Below, in pieces: positions 35,837-45,441 of a stretch of 64,000 nt of DNA. How positions within the stretch are numbered: the stretch's first letter is position 1; every line of letters starts with the position of its first letter. This DNA comes from Flavobacterium sp. (GTDB lineage: Bacteria; Bacteroidota; Bacteroidia; Flavobacteriales; Flavobacteriaceae), in NCBI RefSeq assembly GCF_027533505.1, contig NZ_JAPZUB010000011.1, positions 1-64,000 on the forward strand. Direction: 5' to 3'. Under the pieces are notes generated by a model that was given only the letters and a program-made list of their open reading frames with translations, made no database searches and had not been told where the DNA came from. A program made the position numbers and the translations under genes.

Positions 35837-37498
35837 ATGGTTTATCCAAAAATTCCTTTGGCACAATCGGTTATAGAAATATTCCGGCAGCAGGGGATTC
35901 AACATATTGTCATTTCACCGGGGTCGCGGAATGCACCGCTCACGCTCGGATTTACATTACAATCCTTTTTTACATGTTACAGCATTGCGGATGAGCGATC
36001 GGCCGCTTTTTTTGCCCTTGGATTGGCGCAACAATTACAAAAGCCCGTAGCCGTCGTCTGTACTTCGGGGTCGGCCGTACTCAATTATTATCCCGCTGTA
36101 GCCGAAGCATTTTACAGTCAAATTCCTCTAATTGTCGTTTCCGCCGACCGACCGGCATCCAAAATTGACATCGGTGATGGACAAACCATTCGTCAGTCTA
36201 ATGTGCTCTCACAGCATACCGTTTACAATGCCAATTTGACCGAAATGGCTTCTGTGGAAAATGAGCTACTGATCTATGAAGCCCTCGAAGCCTCCATGGC
36301 TCAAAGCGGACCGGTACATTTGAATGTTCCTTTTGAAGAACCCTTGTACGAAACGGTTCCTGAGCTCACTATTACGGTGAGTTCGCCTCCAGTGGAAAAG
36401 AAAGATGTTGCGGTGCATGAAGAATCGTATACCCCTTTTGTAGTGCAATGGAATAAGGCCCAACGCAAATTGGTTCTGGTTGGTGTCCATGCGCCTCACT
36501 CCATCGCTGCCGAATTATGGCAACAATTGATGTGCGATCCTTCCGTATTGGTGATGACCGAATCGACTTCCAATTTGCATCATCCGGATTGTATTGATTC
36601 GATTGACACCCTGATTACTCCTTTTGATCCAAAAGACATTGAGGCTTTTCAACCCGAAATTCTGCTCACATTTGGCGGTATGGTCGTGTCAAAACGGATC
36701 AAAGCTTTGTTGCGAAACCATACTCCTCAAGCTCATTGGCATATAGATCCACTTCGGGCGTATGACACGTATGGGTGTTTGACCCATCATTTTAAAACTA
36801 CACCTAGCCGATGGTTAAGTGCTTTTTTACCCCAAACCCAAGCGGTAACAAGTTCGTATCGGGATACTTTTTTAACCCTACGAAATCATAGACGACTCAA
36901 AGCAATAGCGTATCTAGCCGATCTTCCTTTTTGTGATTTAAAAGTTTTTGAAAAACTGCTCCCTAAAATTCCTCCACATACCCATTTGCAAGTCAGTAAC
37001 AGTTCGGCCATCCGCTATGCCCAATTGTTTGCTACCGATTCCAGTGTTGAAGTTTTTTGCAATCGAGGGACAAGTGGGATTGATGGAAGTACCTCGACAG
37101 CCATTGGCGCGGCGGTCGCGAGTGGGGTTCCTACCACATTAATCACAGGAGATATCAGCTTTTTGTACGATAGCAATGCTTTGTGGAATGCATACATTCC
37201 CAAAACATTTACTTTAATTGTAATCAATAATGGAGGTGGGGGTATTTTCAGAATTCTCCCGGGGCATGAAGAAACGCCAACATTCAACACGTTTTTTGAA
37301 ACATCCCATTGTTTTTCAGCGCAACATTTGGCAGCCATGTATGGATTGGATTACCATTCAGCTTCCTCCGAACCATCGCTTGAAATCGCTATGGCTACTA
37401 TTTTTGGAGAACGAGAGCGGCCACAATTACTGGAGATATTTACTCCAACACAACAAAACGATCATTATTTACGTACCTTTTTTAAATCTCTGGTTTAA
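35837..37498 (+). CDS. menD: SEPHCHC synthase (MenD)
   Basis: A 553-residue ThDP-dependent enzyme of menaquinone synthesis that joins isochorismate and 2-oxoglutarate. N-terminal segments are VISPGSRNAPLTLGF and DERSAAFFALG. The ThDP-binding motif region is TGDISFLYDSNAL followed by INNGGGGIFRILP. The start MVYPKIPLAQSVIEIF at 35837 is the family start. The frame is open further upstream, but that part has no resemblance and precedes the promoter. Confidence 0.96.
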   Translation: MVYPKIPLAQSVIEIFRQQGIQHIVISPGSRNAPLTLGFTLQSFFTCYSIADERSAAFFALGLAQQLQKPVAVVCTSGSAVLNYYPAVAEAFYSQIPLIVVSADRPASKIDIGDGQTIRQSNVLSQHTVYNANLTEMASVENELLIYEALEASMAQSGPVHLNVPFEEPLYETVPELTITVSSPPVEKKDVAVHEESYTPFVVQWNKAQRKLVLVGVHAPHSIAAELWQQLMCDPSVLVMTESTSNLHHPDCIDSIDTLITPFDPKDIEAFQPEILLTFGGMVVSKRIKALLRNHTPQAHWHIDPLRAYDTYGCLTHHFKTTPSRWLSAFLPQTQAVTSSYRDTFLTLRNHRRLKAIAYLADLPFCDLKVFEKLLPKIPPHTHLQVSNSSAIRYAQLFATDSSVEVFCNRGTSGIDGSTSTAIGAAVASGVPTTLITGDISFLYDSNALWNAYIPKTFTLIVINNGGGGIFRILPGHEETPTFNTFFETSHCFSAQHLAAMYGLDYHSASSEPSLEIAMATIFGERERPQLLEIFTPTQQNDHYLRTFFKSLV

Positions 37499-37516
37499 AA
37501 ATAAAAACCACACCTC

Positions 37517-38344
37517 ATGCAAATCGGAAAGACCAATTCATTGACCATTGCCCGCGAAACCACCGTCGGCTTATTTTTAACAGACGGCATTTCAGACGTA
37601 TTATTGCCCAGAAAGTATCAACCTAAAGTGTATACCGTGGGGGAAATGCTGGAAGTATTTGTCTACTTAGACCACATGGAACGGCCCGTAGCAACTACAC
37701 TGAAACCGTATGTACAGGTAAACCAGTTTGCCCATTTAAAGGTGAATTACATCAATGCATACGGTGCATTTTTGGATTGGGGACTGGAAAAAGATGTATT
37801 TGTTCCGTTTCGTGAACAAGCCCAACCGATGGAAACAGGCAAACGCTATTTGGTATATGTTTTTTTGGATGAAAAAACCAATCGATTGGTAGCTTCGAGT
37901 CGTATTCATCGTTTTGTAAAAGAAACTGATGTTCAACTAGAGCCGGGACAAAAAGTGAGTGTGATGATTACCCATTTTTCGGAGGCTGGTGTCAATGTGA
38001 TCATCGAGCATCAATACCGCGGGTTAGCGTTTCAAAATCAGGTTTTTGATGAAACATTACGTTTCGGAAAGACCTACACGGCTTACGTGAAACAGGTACG
38101 TCCCGACGGGAAAGTAGATATTGTTTTTCAACCGATGGGGGAGTCGTTAATTGAAGCCGCAGTGCAAAAAATTCTTGCCGAACTTCATGCGAATCGTGGT
38201 TTTTTGGGATTGCATGACAATTCGCATCCTGAGGATATCAAAACCGTACTGAAAATGAGCAAGAAGACCTTCAAGAAAGCCATTGGTCAACTCTATAAAG
38301 ACCGCCGTATTGCTATTGAGGCGCAAGGGATTTTTTTAAAATAA
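37517..38344 (+). CDS. cvfB: S1-like RNA-binding protein, CvfB family
   Basis: A 275-residue CvfB-type protein with three S1-like OB-fold repeats (around 1-60, 65-130 and 140-205). A winged-helix C-terminal domain follows (LHDNSHPEDIKTVLKMSKKTFKKAIGQLY). The segment YINAYGAFLDWGLEKDVFVPFREQ is diagnostic. It is an RNA-binding regulator in other bacteria, although its targets here are unknown. It follows menD by 18 bases and is probably co-transcribed. Confidence 0.9.
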   Translation: MQIGKTNSLTIARETTVGLFLTDGISDVLLPRKYQPKVYTVGEMLEVFVYLDHMERPVATTLKPYVQVNQFAHLKVNYINAYGAFLDWGLEKDVFVPFREQAQPMETGKRYLVYVFLDEKTNRLVASSRIHRFVKETDVQLEPGQKVSVMITHFSEAGVNVIIEHQYRGLAFQNQVFDETLRFGKTYTAYVKQVRPDGKVDIVFQPMGESLIEAAVQKILAELHANRGFLGLHDNSHPEDIKTVLKMSKKTFKKAIGQLYKDRRIAIEAQGIFLK

Positions 38345-38360
38345 GGAGTGGAGTAAGCGA

Positions 38361-38399
38361 TAGATTCTACATTTTTGAATGTAGCTCATGTGAAATCTA
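38361..38399. other. Nested inverted repeat between convergent genes
   Basis: An inner stem CTACATT (38367-38373) / AATGTAG (38378-38384) is enclosed by an outer stem TAGATT (38361-38366) / AATCTA (38394-38399). No T-run follows, so it is not a standard terminator. It lies between the convergent cvfB and PH-domain genes and may block or shape both 3' ends. Confidence 0.5.
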
Positions 38400-38402
38400 G
38401 CA

Positions 38403-38828
38403 CTATAATAGCTCTATCGTTGGATTGATTTTTTTCAGTTCTTGCAGAAACGTATCCGCGTGTTGTGGCGACACAAAAATATCATCAAATTGATTGTACG
38501 TAATGATGAATCCTTGGATATCTAACGCCGGTTTCAACGTCACAGGAACAAACAATCCTTTGTGTTTTTTAATAGATTTTATAGCCCCTACCGGAATCCG
38601 TCCTCGTATTGGACCCGAACGATAGAACAAAAAGTTTTGGCGCAACACATAACGGGTATCCAACAAGACCCAAACAATAAAACCAACAGTCAATCCAATT
38701 ACAACAGCTGCCATTAAAGGCGTTTCTCCTTCGCGATACGTCAAATAGAGAAGTGCTAACATTGATACCACCAATACCCAAAGAAGGGTAGTGGTGTAAG
38801 CGTTTTTGGTAGAAAAAAAACGGGTCAT
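38403..38828 (-). CDS. PH-domain-like membrane protein
   Basis: A 141-residue protein with two membrane helices (about 11-29 and 38-58). A small bacterial PH-like domain follows (RYVLRQNFLFYRSGPIRGRIPVGAIKSIKKHKG). It resembles the YyaB/DUF1200-type family. It is convergent with cvfB. The function is unknown. I start it at 38828 (MTRFFSTKN), three residues inside the longest reading. Confidence 0.7.
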   Translation of the reverse strand: MTRFFSTKNAYTTTLLWVLVVSMLALLYLTYREGETPLMAAVVIGLTVGFIVWVLLDTRYVLRQNFLFYRSGPIRGRIPVGAIKSIKKHKGLFVPVTLKPALDIQGFIITYNQFDDIFVSPQHADTFLQELKKINPTIELL

Positions 38829-39046
38829 ACGATGCAACTTTAGGGTTCAGGGCTTTTTATACTACAAAAATATAGAAATCCTGTATTGGAAAGCGAAAAA
38901 GGGTTAAAAAAATCGTGGTATTTCTTCGGTGTCAATTCGGTGAATTTAACCAAATTTAGGATTTGATTTAGCGCACTTTTCTCGAGAATAAGTGTATTTT
39001 TACGCTTTGGTAAATAAAAAAAGTAAACTAAAAATACAGAAGAATT

Positions 39047-39886
39047 ATGAGTGCCATCGCTTGGAAAACGGTACGTGAATTTGAAGATATTACGTATAAA
39101 AAATACAATGGAGTTGCCCGAATAGCTTTCAATCGTCCCAACGTCCGCAATGCTTTTCGTCCAAAAACTACGGCAGAATTATTGGAAGCGTTTCATGATG
39201 CCCAAGAAGATACCTCGATTGGTGTTGTACTTTTGTCAGCCGAAGGGCCCTCTACCAAAGACGGAATCTGGTCGTTTTGCTCAGGAGGTGATCAAAAGTC
39301 GCGCGGCCATCAAGGCTATGTGGGTGACGATGGGTACCATCGGTTGAATATTTTAGATGTGCAGCGTTTGATTCGGTTCATGCCCAAAGTTGTCATCGCC
39401 GTGGTTCCCGGTTGGGCTGTGGGAGGAGGACATAGTTTGCATGTGGTATGTGATATGACATTGGCCAGTAAAGAACATGCGATTTTCAAACAAACCGATG
39501 CCGATGTAACCAGTTTTGACGGGGGCTATGGTTCGGCGTATCTCGCAAAAATGGTAGGTCAAAAGAAGGCGCGAGAAATCTTTTTCTTGGGTCGAAATTA
39601 TTCTGCGCAAGAAGCTTTTGAGATGGGAATGGTCAATGCTGTTGTTCCGCATGAAGACTTAGAACAAACGGCTTATGAATGGGCACAAGAAATTTTGGCC
39701 AAATCGCCTACAGCCATCAAAATGCTAAAATTCGCGATGAATCTTACCGACGACGGCATGGTGGGGCAACAAGTTTTTGCTGGAGAAGCGACCCGTTTGG
39801 CCTACATGACCGACGAAGCAAAAGAGGGTAGAGATGCTTTCTTGGAAAAGCGAAAACCGAATTTCGAAAAAAAATGGTTACCTTAA
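39047..39886 (+). CDS. menB: 1,4-dihydroxy-2-naphthoyl-CoA synthase
   Basis: A 279-residue crotonase-fold enzyme closing the naphthoquinone ring in menaquinone synthesis. It has NRPNVRNAFRPKTTAEL, the loop FCSGGDQKSRG and the oxyanion/active-site region VPGWAVGGGHSLHVVCDMTLAS. TDADVTSFDGGYGSAYLAK is characteristic of MenB. The length matches the family. Confidence 0.97.
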   Translation: MSAIAWKTVREFEDITYKKYNGVARIAFNRPNVRNAFRPKTTAELLEAFHDAQEDTSIGVVLLSAEGPSTKDGIWSFCSGGDQKSRGHQGYVGDDGYHRLNILDVQRLIRFMPKVVIAVVPGWAVGGGHSLHVVCDMTLASKEHAIFKQTDADVTSFDGGYGSAYLAKMVGQKKAREIFFLGRNYSAQEAFEMGMVNAVVPHEDLEQTAYEWAQEILAKSPTAIKMLKFAMNLTDDGMVGQQVFAGEATRLAYMTDEAKEGRDAFLEKRKPNFEKKWLP

Positions 39887-39898
39887 AATCAGAGAATT

Positions 39899-40504
39899 AT
39901 GTTGCGTTATTTAAAGTATAGTCTGTTTCTTATGGTGGGTGTTTTGCATGCCCAAGAGGAAATGAAAGCCCTTGAAAAACCGTGGCGCGTTGGGTTGCAT
40001 TATGTAGGGAATATTCGGAATGAAAATGTATTTAGTGCGAGCTACAATGGCGTTTTGGGTTTGGATGTTTCTTATGTTTTTGCACAAACACAAGGTGTTG
40101 ATTTTCGTTCGGCCATTGATTTGCATTTTTTATCGGGTCGTGATGCCGATCGAACCTTTACGCGATGGGCCGTCAACGATATGGTAATGCTAAATCCAAC
40201 TGTTGGAGCCTCGTTTAAATTGAGTACCAAGTTTCGTCCGTATGCCCATATTGGCGTTGCCCTTTTCAAAATCAAGTCCGAAATTCCGCGTTCTAGTTTG
40301 CAATTAAACGATCCGTTTGATCCCGTTTTTACGCCGGGTTCTACCATAGAGCAATCCAAAAGTTTTCATACGCTGACGTTGCAAGCGGGTTGGGAATGGA
40401 TTCTTTTTTCGGAGGTGCAAATGCGAATGGGGTATACCTATCTACCGATAGAGAATAATGTCAACGGTCATTTGTTAACTTTTGGATTGGGATACCGATT
40501 ATAA
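39899..40504 (+). CDS. Outer-membrane beta-barrel-like protein
   Basis: A 201-residue exported protein (signal peptide ending LHA|Q). It has alternating strands and a terminal aromatic/arginine (FGLGYRL-stop), typical of small outer-membrane barrels. Strand-like segments include AHIGVALFKIKSE and MRMGYTYLPIEN. I recognise no specific family. It lies 12 bases after menB and may be co-transcribed. Confidence 0.65.
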   Translation: MLRYLKYSLFLMVGVLHAQEEMKALEKPWRVGLHYVGNIRNENVFSASYNGVLGLDVSYVFAQTQGVDFRSAIDLHFLSGRDADRTFTRWAVNDMVMLNPTVGASFKLSTKFRPYAHIGVALFKIKSEIPRSSLQLNDPFDPVFTPGSTIEQSKSFHTLTLQAGWEWILFSEVQMRMGYTYLPIENNVNGHLLTFGLGYRL

Positions 40505-40514
40505 AATATGTTGT

Positions 40515-41030
40515 ATGGAATTTACCAATGAACCTTTGACCATTGAGCAGCTCCCACAGTTTGAGCACGTTCCGCTGCATCCGTTGCATGTTTCGTATGA
40601 AAAAGTTGTTGCGCTACAAGCTTTAGGTTTTGATGTGCTCCTTCTACTTTTGGCTTGTTTTGTGTATGCTAAAGCCGATGATTTTTCATCAATGGAAGCG
40701 CTTGTTTTTTGGGGCGGGAGTATCATAGTTCTCGGATTGATTGCGGTTATGATGTACTTTAGTTATCGAAAAAAAGCGTACGCCTTTCGGGAACATGATG
40801 TGCTTTTTCAATACGGAATCATTGCGACCAACACCAAAATCATTCCCTACAACCGTGTGCAACACGTGGCCTTACACGAAGGGTTTTTGTCGCGAAATTT
40901 TGGGCTGGCACAAGTCGAAATTTATACGGCCGGCGTGCATGGGGGCGATATTAAAATTCCCGGAATTTTGAAAGAAGATGCCGAGCGGATTAAGCAATTG
41001 TTGATGGGTAAAATTCAAAAAGAACTGTGA
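40515..41030 (+). CDS. PH-domain membrane protein (YdbS-like)
   Basis: A 171-residue protein with two membrane helices (about 35-55 and 65-90). A bacterial PH domain (bPH2) follows: REHDVLFQYGIIATNTKIIPYNRVQHVALHEGFLSR. YdbS and YdbT usually occur as a pair, as here. ATG at 40515 is preferred because the upstream part lies in the previous gene. The next gene overlaps it (TGATG). Confidence 0.82.
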   Translation: MEFTNEPLTIEQLPQFEHVPLHPLHVSYEKVVALQALGFDVLLLLLACFVYAKADDFSSMEALVFWGGSIIVLGLIAVMMYFSYRKKAYAFREHDVLFQYGIIATNTKIIPYNRVQHVALHEGFLSRNFGLAQVEIYTAGVHGGDIKIPGILKEDAERIKQLLMGKIQKEL

Positions 41031-42529
41031 TGGATTTTCAGTTTCAAGAACCCCAGCAGCAATCCAAAGTAGGGGTACTTCTTCTATTTCTCGATTCATT
41101 ACAAAAAATACTACGCGCCATAGCGCCAATCATTTTAATCATTGTATTGAAAGGAGGAACCCTTAGTGCCTTTATTTTATTCATGCTTTTGATGGGTACT
41201 TTTTTGTTGGTGGCTTGCATTGCCTACTTGCGGTTTATCCATTTTACCTTTCACATTGATCGCGCTTTGGGGGAGTTTATTGTCTATGATGGTATTTTGA
41301 CGAAAACAAAAACCGTAATTCAACTTTCAAAAATTCAGCAAGTTAATCTTACGCAAAATCTTTTACAACGCTTGATAGGTGTGTATGGAATTCAAGTAGA
41401 CACTGCAGGTGCTGACCGTCATGAAGCCCAAATCAAAGCGGTTTCTCGGGAAGTGGCATTGGCCTTAAAAAAAGCATTAATTGAAAATCAAACGGCCGCA
41501 ACGCCAGAAGCAACGTTTGAAGATCAGCCAGAAATTAGTGCGCCAAAACCCTTTCTTAAGATCCATTTTATTAGTCTGATTAAAATTGGAATCACGTCCA
41601 ATTATGTCAAAAGTGTGGGGTTAATTCTAACCTTCTTTTTTTCGATTTGGGGGAAATTACACGAAATAGGAGAAGAAGCTTGGCTTGAGGAGAAAATAGC
41701 GGAACAAGATTGGCTGTATCAATCGGTAATCTATTCGATAGTATTCGGAATTGCTAGCCTTTTTACTATTGTTTTTTTGATCAATTTAGGGCGAACAGTA
41801 CTTCGCTATTTTAACTATACCATGCAACAACAGCAGGGTTCGTTATTGCTCTCCTTTGGTTTGATCAATACAAAAAATACGGTGATGCGTCCTTCGCGTG
41901 TACAATCGGTGATGGTCTCTCAAAATTATTTTCAAAAAAAATTGAATGTGCTTGAAATGAAAATTCGTCAAGCCATCAGCGATGAAAAAAATCAACAAAA
42001 AGACCGAATTGAAGTCCCAGGGTGTAATGCCCGCGAAAAAGATGCGATTTTAGAATTGATCTACGGACATCAACCGCCTTTGGGTTTGGTAATGAAAGCC
42101 AACTGGCGACGTTTGGTTTTTAATCTGTTTCTCACAGTATTTCTTCCCCTTGTGGCAGCCATTTGTTTCAAACCTTATTTAGAAGAGATTTCAAATCGTT
42201 TGTTTTTTGGAGTGCTGGCAGTCTATACTGTTTTACTATCGGGGTACCATTATTTTTCATACAAAAATTATACATTGTATGTGGGTGATCAGTACATACA
42301 TCGCCGCTCGGGCGCATGGGATATAGCAATTGACATTTTAGAAACCGACAAAATCCAGGCGATTACTACCGCACAGTTGTTTTGGCATAAAAATTTGAAT
42401 ATTGGGTCAGTAACTTTGCACACCGCAGCGGGAAATATCAGCTTTTATTTAGCTAACTTTGACACGTTAAAACAGTATGTCAATCGTTGGCTTTATGGTT
42501 TAGAAAGCCAAAATCACAATTGGATGTAA
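41030..42529 (+). CDS. PH-domain membrane protein (YdbT-like)
   Basis: A 499-residue membrane protein with three bPH2 domains alternating with pairs of membrane helices. Each PH domain has a repeated Arg-Val/Ile-Gln core: KIQQVNLTQNLLQRLIG, RVQSVMVSQNYFQKKLN and KIQAITTAQLFWHKNLN. It pairs with the preceding YdbS-like gene. In Bacillus the pair is linked to antimicrobial resistance, and here the role is unknown. Confidence 0.85.
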   Translation: MDFQFQEPQQQSKVGVLLLFLDSLQKILRAIAPIILIIVLKGGTLSAFILFMLLMGTFLLVACIAYLRFIHFTFHIDRALGEFIVYDGILTKTKTVIQLSKIQQVNLTQNLLQRLIGVYGIQVDTAGADRHEAQIKAVSREVALALKKALIENQTAATPEATFEDQPEISAPKPFLKIHFISLIKIGITSNYVKSVGLILTFFFSIWGKLHEIGEEAWLEEKIAEQDWLYQSVIYSIVFGIASLFTIVFLINLGRTVLRYFNYTMQQQQGSLLLSFGLINTKNTVMRPSRVQSVMVSQNYFQKKLNVLEMKIRQAISDEKNQQKDRIEVPGCNAREKDAILELIYGHQPPLGLVMKANWRRLVFNLFLTVFLPLVAAICFKPYLEEISNRLFFGVLAVYTVLLSGYHYFSYKNYTLYVGDQYIHRRSGAWDIAIDILETDKIQAITTAQLFWHKNLNIGSVTLHTAAGNISFYLANFDTLKQYVNRWLYGLESQNHNWM

Positions 42530-42544
42530 GTAAAAAATGGGTTT

Positions 42545-43510
42545 ATGAAACAATGGATTGAAGCCGCTCGGGTTCGCACTTTACCGCTTTCCATTTCGGG
42601 TATTTTAGTCGGAAGTTTTTTTGCGATGTCCCAGTCCCGATTCAACTGGAAAATTGTTATTCTAGCACTCACGACCACAGTGGGATTGCAGGTATTGTCC
42701 AATTTTGCCAATGATTATGGCGATGGGGTGAAAGGTACAGACAACGCGGATCGTGTCGGACCACAACGCGCCATCCAAAGCGGGGCAATTACGCCGGGTG
42801 CCATGCGTTACGCTATTTTTGTGACGGCATTTCTCACGTTGGTTTCGGCCATTCTATTGATTTACAAAGCTTTTGGGGTTAAGAATTTTTTGTACTCCCT
42901 TATCTTTTTTGTTCTTGGAATATTGGCCATAGCTTCTGCCATTCGTTACACGGTGGGTAAAAATCCTTACGGATACCGCGGCTTGGGCGATATTTTTGTT
43001 TTTGTATTCTTCGGATGGGTCAGTACGGTTGGTATTTCTTTTATGATATTAAAAGAATTGGACCCTGTATTATTTTTACCAGCCACCGCAATTGGGTTTT
43101 TAAGTGTAGCGGTTTTGAATTTGAACAATATGCGCGACGAAGTCTCTGATCGTAAAGTTGGAAAAAATACGTTGATTGTCAAAAAAGGTGGGGCATGGGG
43201 GAAAAAGTACCATCAGTTTTTGATTGTTTCAGCCATGGTTTTGTTTTTAGCCTTTGCCTATTGGTTTGATATGGAATATGATGTTAATCCACACCACTTG
43301 AATATTGATAATTATTTCTTTGTGGTGTTTTACTTGCCGCTAATTTTTCATTTAAAACGGGTGCGTCAAAACACAGAACCCCGATTATTGGATCCGGAGT
43401 TAAAAAAGGTCGCCTTGAGTACCTTTTTTATAAGTGTAGTGATGGCGTTGCAACTTATTTTCTTTTTCTCCGACGAAACCTTGTACCTGCTTTCCACATT
43501 ATTTGAATAA
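42545..43510 (+). CDS. menA: 1,4-dihydroxy-2-naphthoate polyprenyltransferase
   Basis: A 321-residue UbiA-family membrane prenyltransferase that attaches the isoprenoid tail in menaquinone synthesis. The first Asp-rich motif is NDYGDGVKGTDNADRVGP and the second is NMRDEVSDRKVGKNTL. About eight membrane helices are visible. It starts 15 bases after the YdbT-like gene. Confidence 0.95.
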   Translation: MKQWIEAARVRTLPLSISGILVGSFFAMSQSRFNWKIVILALTTTVGLQVLSNFANDYGDGVKGTDNADRVGPQRAIQSGAITPGAMRYAIFVTAFLTLVSAILLIYKAFGVKNFLYSLIFFVLGILAIASAIRYTVGKNPYGYRGLGDIFVFVFFGWVSTVGISFMILKELDPVLFLPATAIGFLSVAVLNLNNMRDEVSDRKVGKNTLIVKKGGAWGKKYHQFLIVSAMVLFLAFAYWFDMEYDVNPHHLNIDNYFFVVFYLPLIFHLKRVRQNTEPRLLDPELKKVALSTFFISVVMALQLIFFFSDETLYLLSTLFE

Positions 43511-43527
43511 AACACAAAACACACATT

Positions 43528-44202
43528 ATGGAAATTACATTTTACGGACACGCCTGTATTTCAATTGCAACGCAGGGAAAAACGCTTTTAGTTGATCCCT
43601 TTATTACTGGGAATCCCAATGCGGCACATATTGATATTCTGCAACTCAAAGCCGACTATATTTTGTTGACGCATGCACACCAAGATCATATTTTGGATGC
43701 CGAAGCCATTGCTAAAAATACAGGAGCCACGATTATTTCCAATTACGAAATTGCTTCCCACTATGGCGCTAAAGGATTGCCGTACCACCCGATGAATCAC
43801 GGAGGAAGTTGGCGATTTGATTTCGGCACGTTGCGCTATGTCAATGCCATTCATACGAGTTCGTTTCCCGACGGTAGTTACGGCGGACAACCGGGTGGCT
43901 TTGTATTGGAAGGGGAAAAGAATATCTATATTGCGGGCGACACGGCGTTGACTTATGACATGAAATTGATTCCGATGCGCACCCCATTGGATTTGGCAGT
44001 GCTCCCTATAGGCGATAATTTTACGATGGATATGCATGATGCGGTAATCGCGGCCGACTTTGTCCAGTGTGCTCAGGTATTAGGCTATCATTATGACACA
44101 TTTGGCTACATTGAAATCGATCATGAAGCCGCCAAAAAGGCATTTGCAGCCGCGGGAAAAACACTCACTTTGTTGACAATTGGCGCCACCCTTTCGGTCT
44201 AA
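43528..44202 (+). CDS. Metallo-beta-lactamase-fold hydrolase (UPF0173)
   Basis: A 224-residue MBL-fold protein. The metal site is seen as THAHQDHILDAEAI, the following AGDTALTYD region and GYHYDTFGYIE near the end. UPF0173 proteins are annotated as metal-dependent hydrolases without a known physiological substrate. It follows menA by 17 bases and is probably in the same operon. Confidence 0.87.
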   Translation: MEITFYGHACISIATQGKTLLVDPFITGNPNAAHIDILQLKADYILLTHAHQDHILDAEAIAKNTGATIISNYEIASHYGAKGLPYHPMNHGGSWRFDFGTLRYVNAIHTSSFPDGSYGGQPGGFVLEGEKNIYIAGDTALTYDMKLIPMRTPLDLAVLPIGDNFTMDMHDAVIAADFVQCAQVLGYHYDTFGYIEIDHEAAKKAFAAAGKTLTLLTIGATLSV

Positions 44203-44241
44203 GGCATGATTTTGGAGGACAAGTTTGTAAAAAAGATTACC

Positions 44242-45441
44242 ATGTATATTCGAAGTTTTCTTGTTGTATTGTTGTTTTTTGTTTCGCCATTATGGGCTCA
44301 AAAGAACAAAGGATATTGGGATGCCATGCGGACCACATCGGAAACCATTGAAGTGCGTGCCGGCGAACGAAAAATGATTAAGACCAACGCTTTTCCAGAG
44401 GGTACAACCGAGATTGTGTATCGTGTAACACTCATGGACGATAATCAAAAGTTAGCTTCGAGTTTGGTTTCTGTTCTAAAAGCAATTCCCGACCCCACAG
44501 GGATTTCTCAAGGTACTGCTGGCGCCGTTTTTCTTGCCTCTACGGTCAGTGGTAATGACAAAGCCACGTTTGCTGTTTTTTTGGATGAAAAATCTGCAAA
44601 AACCTACCTCACCACTGGAAAACCAACCCAAGCTTGTTACAGTCAACCCAATCCGATTGACAAAGAGGCCCGATTGTTATCGGCAACACACGGATGTATG
44701 AAAGATACCCCTCAAACGCTGTGGTTTGTGTTTCAAAGTGACAATTGGTTGATGAAGCAAAAAATTGTTCTTGAAGTAGTACCATGGATAGATGCCCAGG
44801 CCGCGACAGGTTGGAATGCTGACCGAAAAGCGACTTTTTTAAAAATGGCTATAAAACGTCCCATTGCGTTCTATCTCACTCAAAAAGAAACGTTTTCGGT
44901 GGCCTTATTGCAACAAGTGATGGAGCAAATGAATTTTGAAACCTACAGCCAATTGCACCCCGAAGAACGCGAATTACTTCTTGAGAAATCGGAAAAAGTG
45001 GTATTAAAGCAGCTGGGATTAGAAGCCAAGTATGCACAAAAAATTCACGACCAAGCGCTTCGTTTGTTTTTAAAAGGAAAAACCAAGGAAGGCATAGAGC
45101 AATTTGAAGCTGCACTACAATCAGGGATGCAAGACCCACAATTGTATGCGGGCTTGTCCTATTGCTATCTTCGCACGAAGCAAATGACCAAAGCAGCGGC
45201 CTTAATGGAACAAGCAACGTCTTTGTCCTCAACCGATTTGCGTCTGCAATTGGCACAAGCTCATGTGTATTTGTTTACCGATAGAGTCACAGAAGCCAAA
45301 GCATTGTATAAAAAATATGTGATGCAAAATCTTCCCGATGGAACCCCATGGAAAGTCAAGGTTCTCAGCGATATTCGCGAATTTGAACGTTCGGGATTAC
45401 CCAACCAAGATTTGCCTAAAATCAAACGTTTGATGGAATAA
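44242..45441 (+). CDS. Exported TPR-repeat protein
   Basis: A 399-residue exported protein (MYIRSFLVVLLFFVSPLWA|Q). The first ~210 residues are a beta-rich domain of unknown type. The C-terminal ~140 residues hold at least two to three TPR units (ALRLFLKGKTKEGIEQFEAAL, LYAGLSYCYLRTKQMTKAAALMEQA, LAQAHVYLFTDRVTEAKALYKKY). A longer reading begins at 44206, but the internal ATG gives the better signal peptide. It ends directly at the menC start. Confidence 0.7.
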   Translation: MYIRSFLVVLLFFVSPLWAQKNKGYWDAMRTTSETIEVRAGERKMIKTNAFPEGTTEIVYRVTLMDDNQKLASSLVSVLKAIPDPTGISQGTAGAVFLASTVSGNDKATFAVFLDEKSAKTYLTTGKPTQACYSQPNPIDKEARLLSATHGCMKDTPQTLWFVFQSDNWLMKQKIVLEVVPWIDAQAATGWNADRKATFLKMAIKRPIAFYLTQKETFSVALLQQVMEQMNFETYSQLHPEERELLLEKSEKVVLKQLGLEAKYAQKIHDQALRLFLKGKTKEGIEQFEAALQSGMQDPQLYAGLSYCYLRTKQMTKAAALMEQATSLSSTDLRLQLAQAHVYLFTDRVTEAKALYKKYVMQNLPDGTPWKVKVLSDIREFERSGLPNQDLPKIKRLME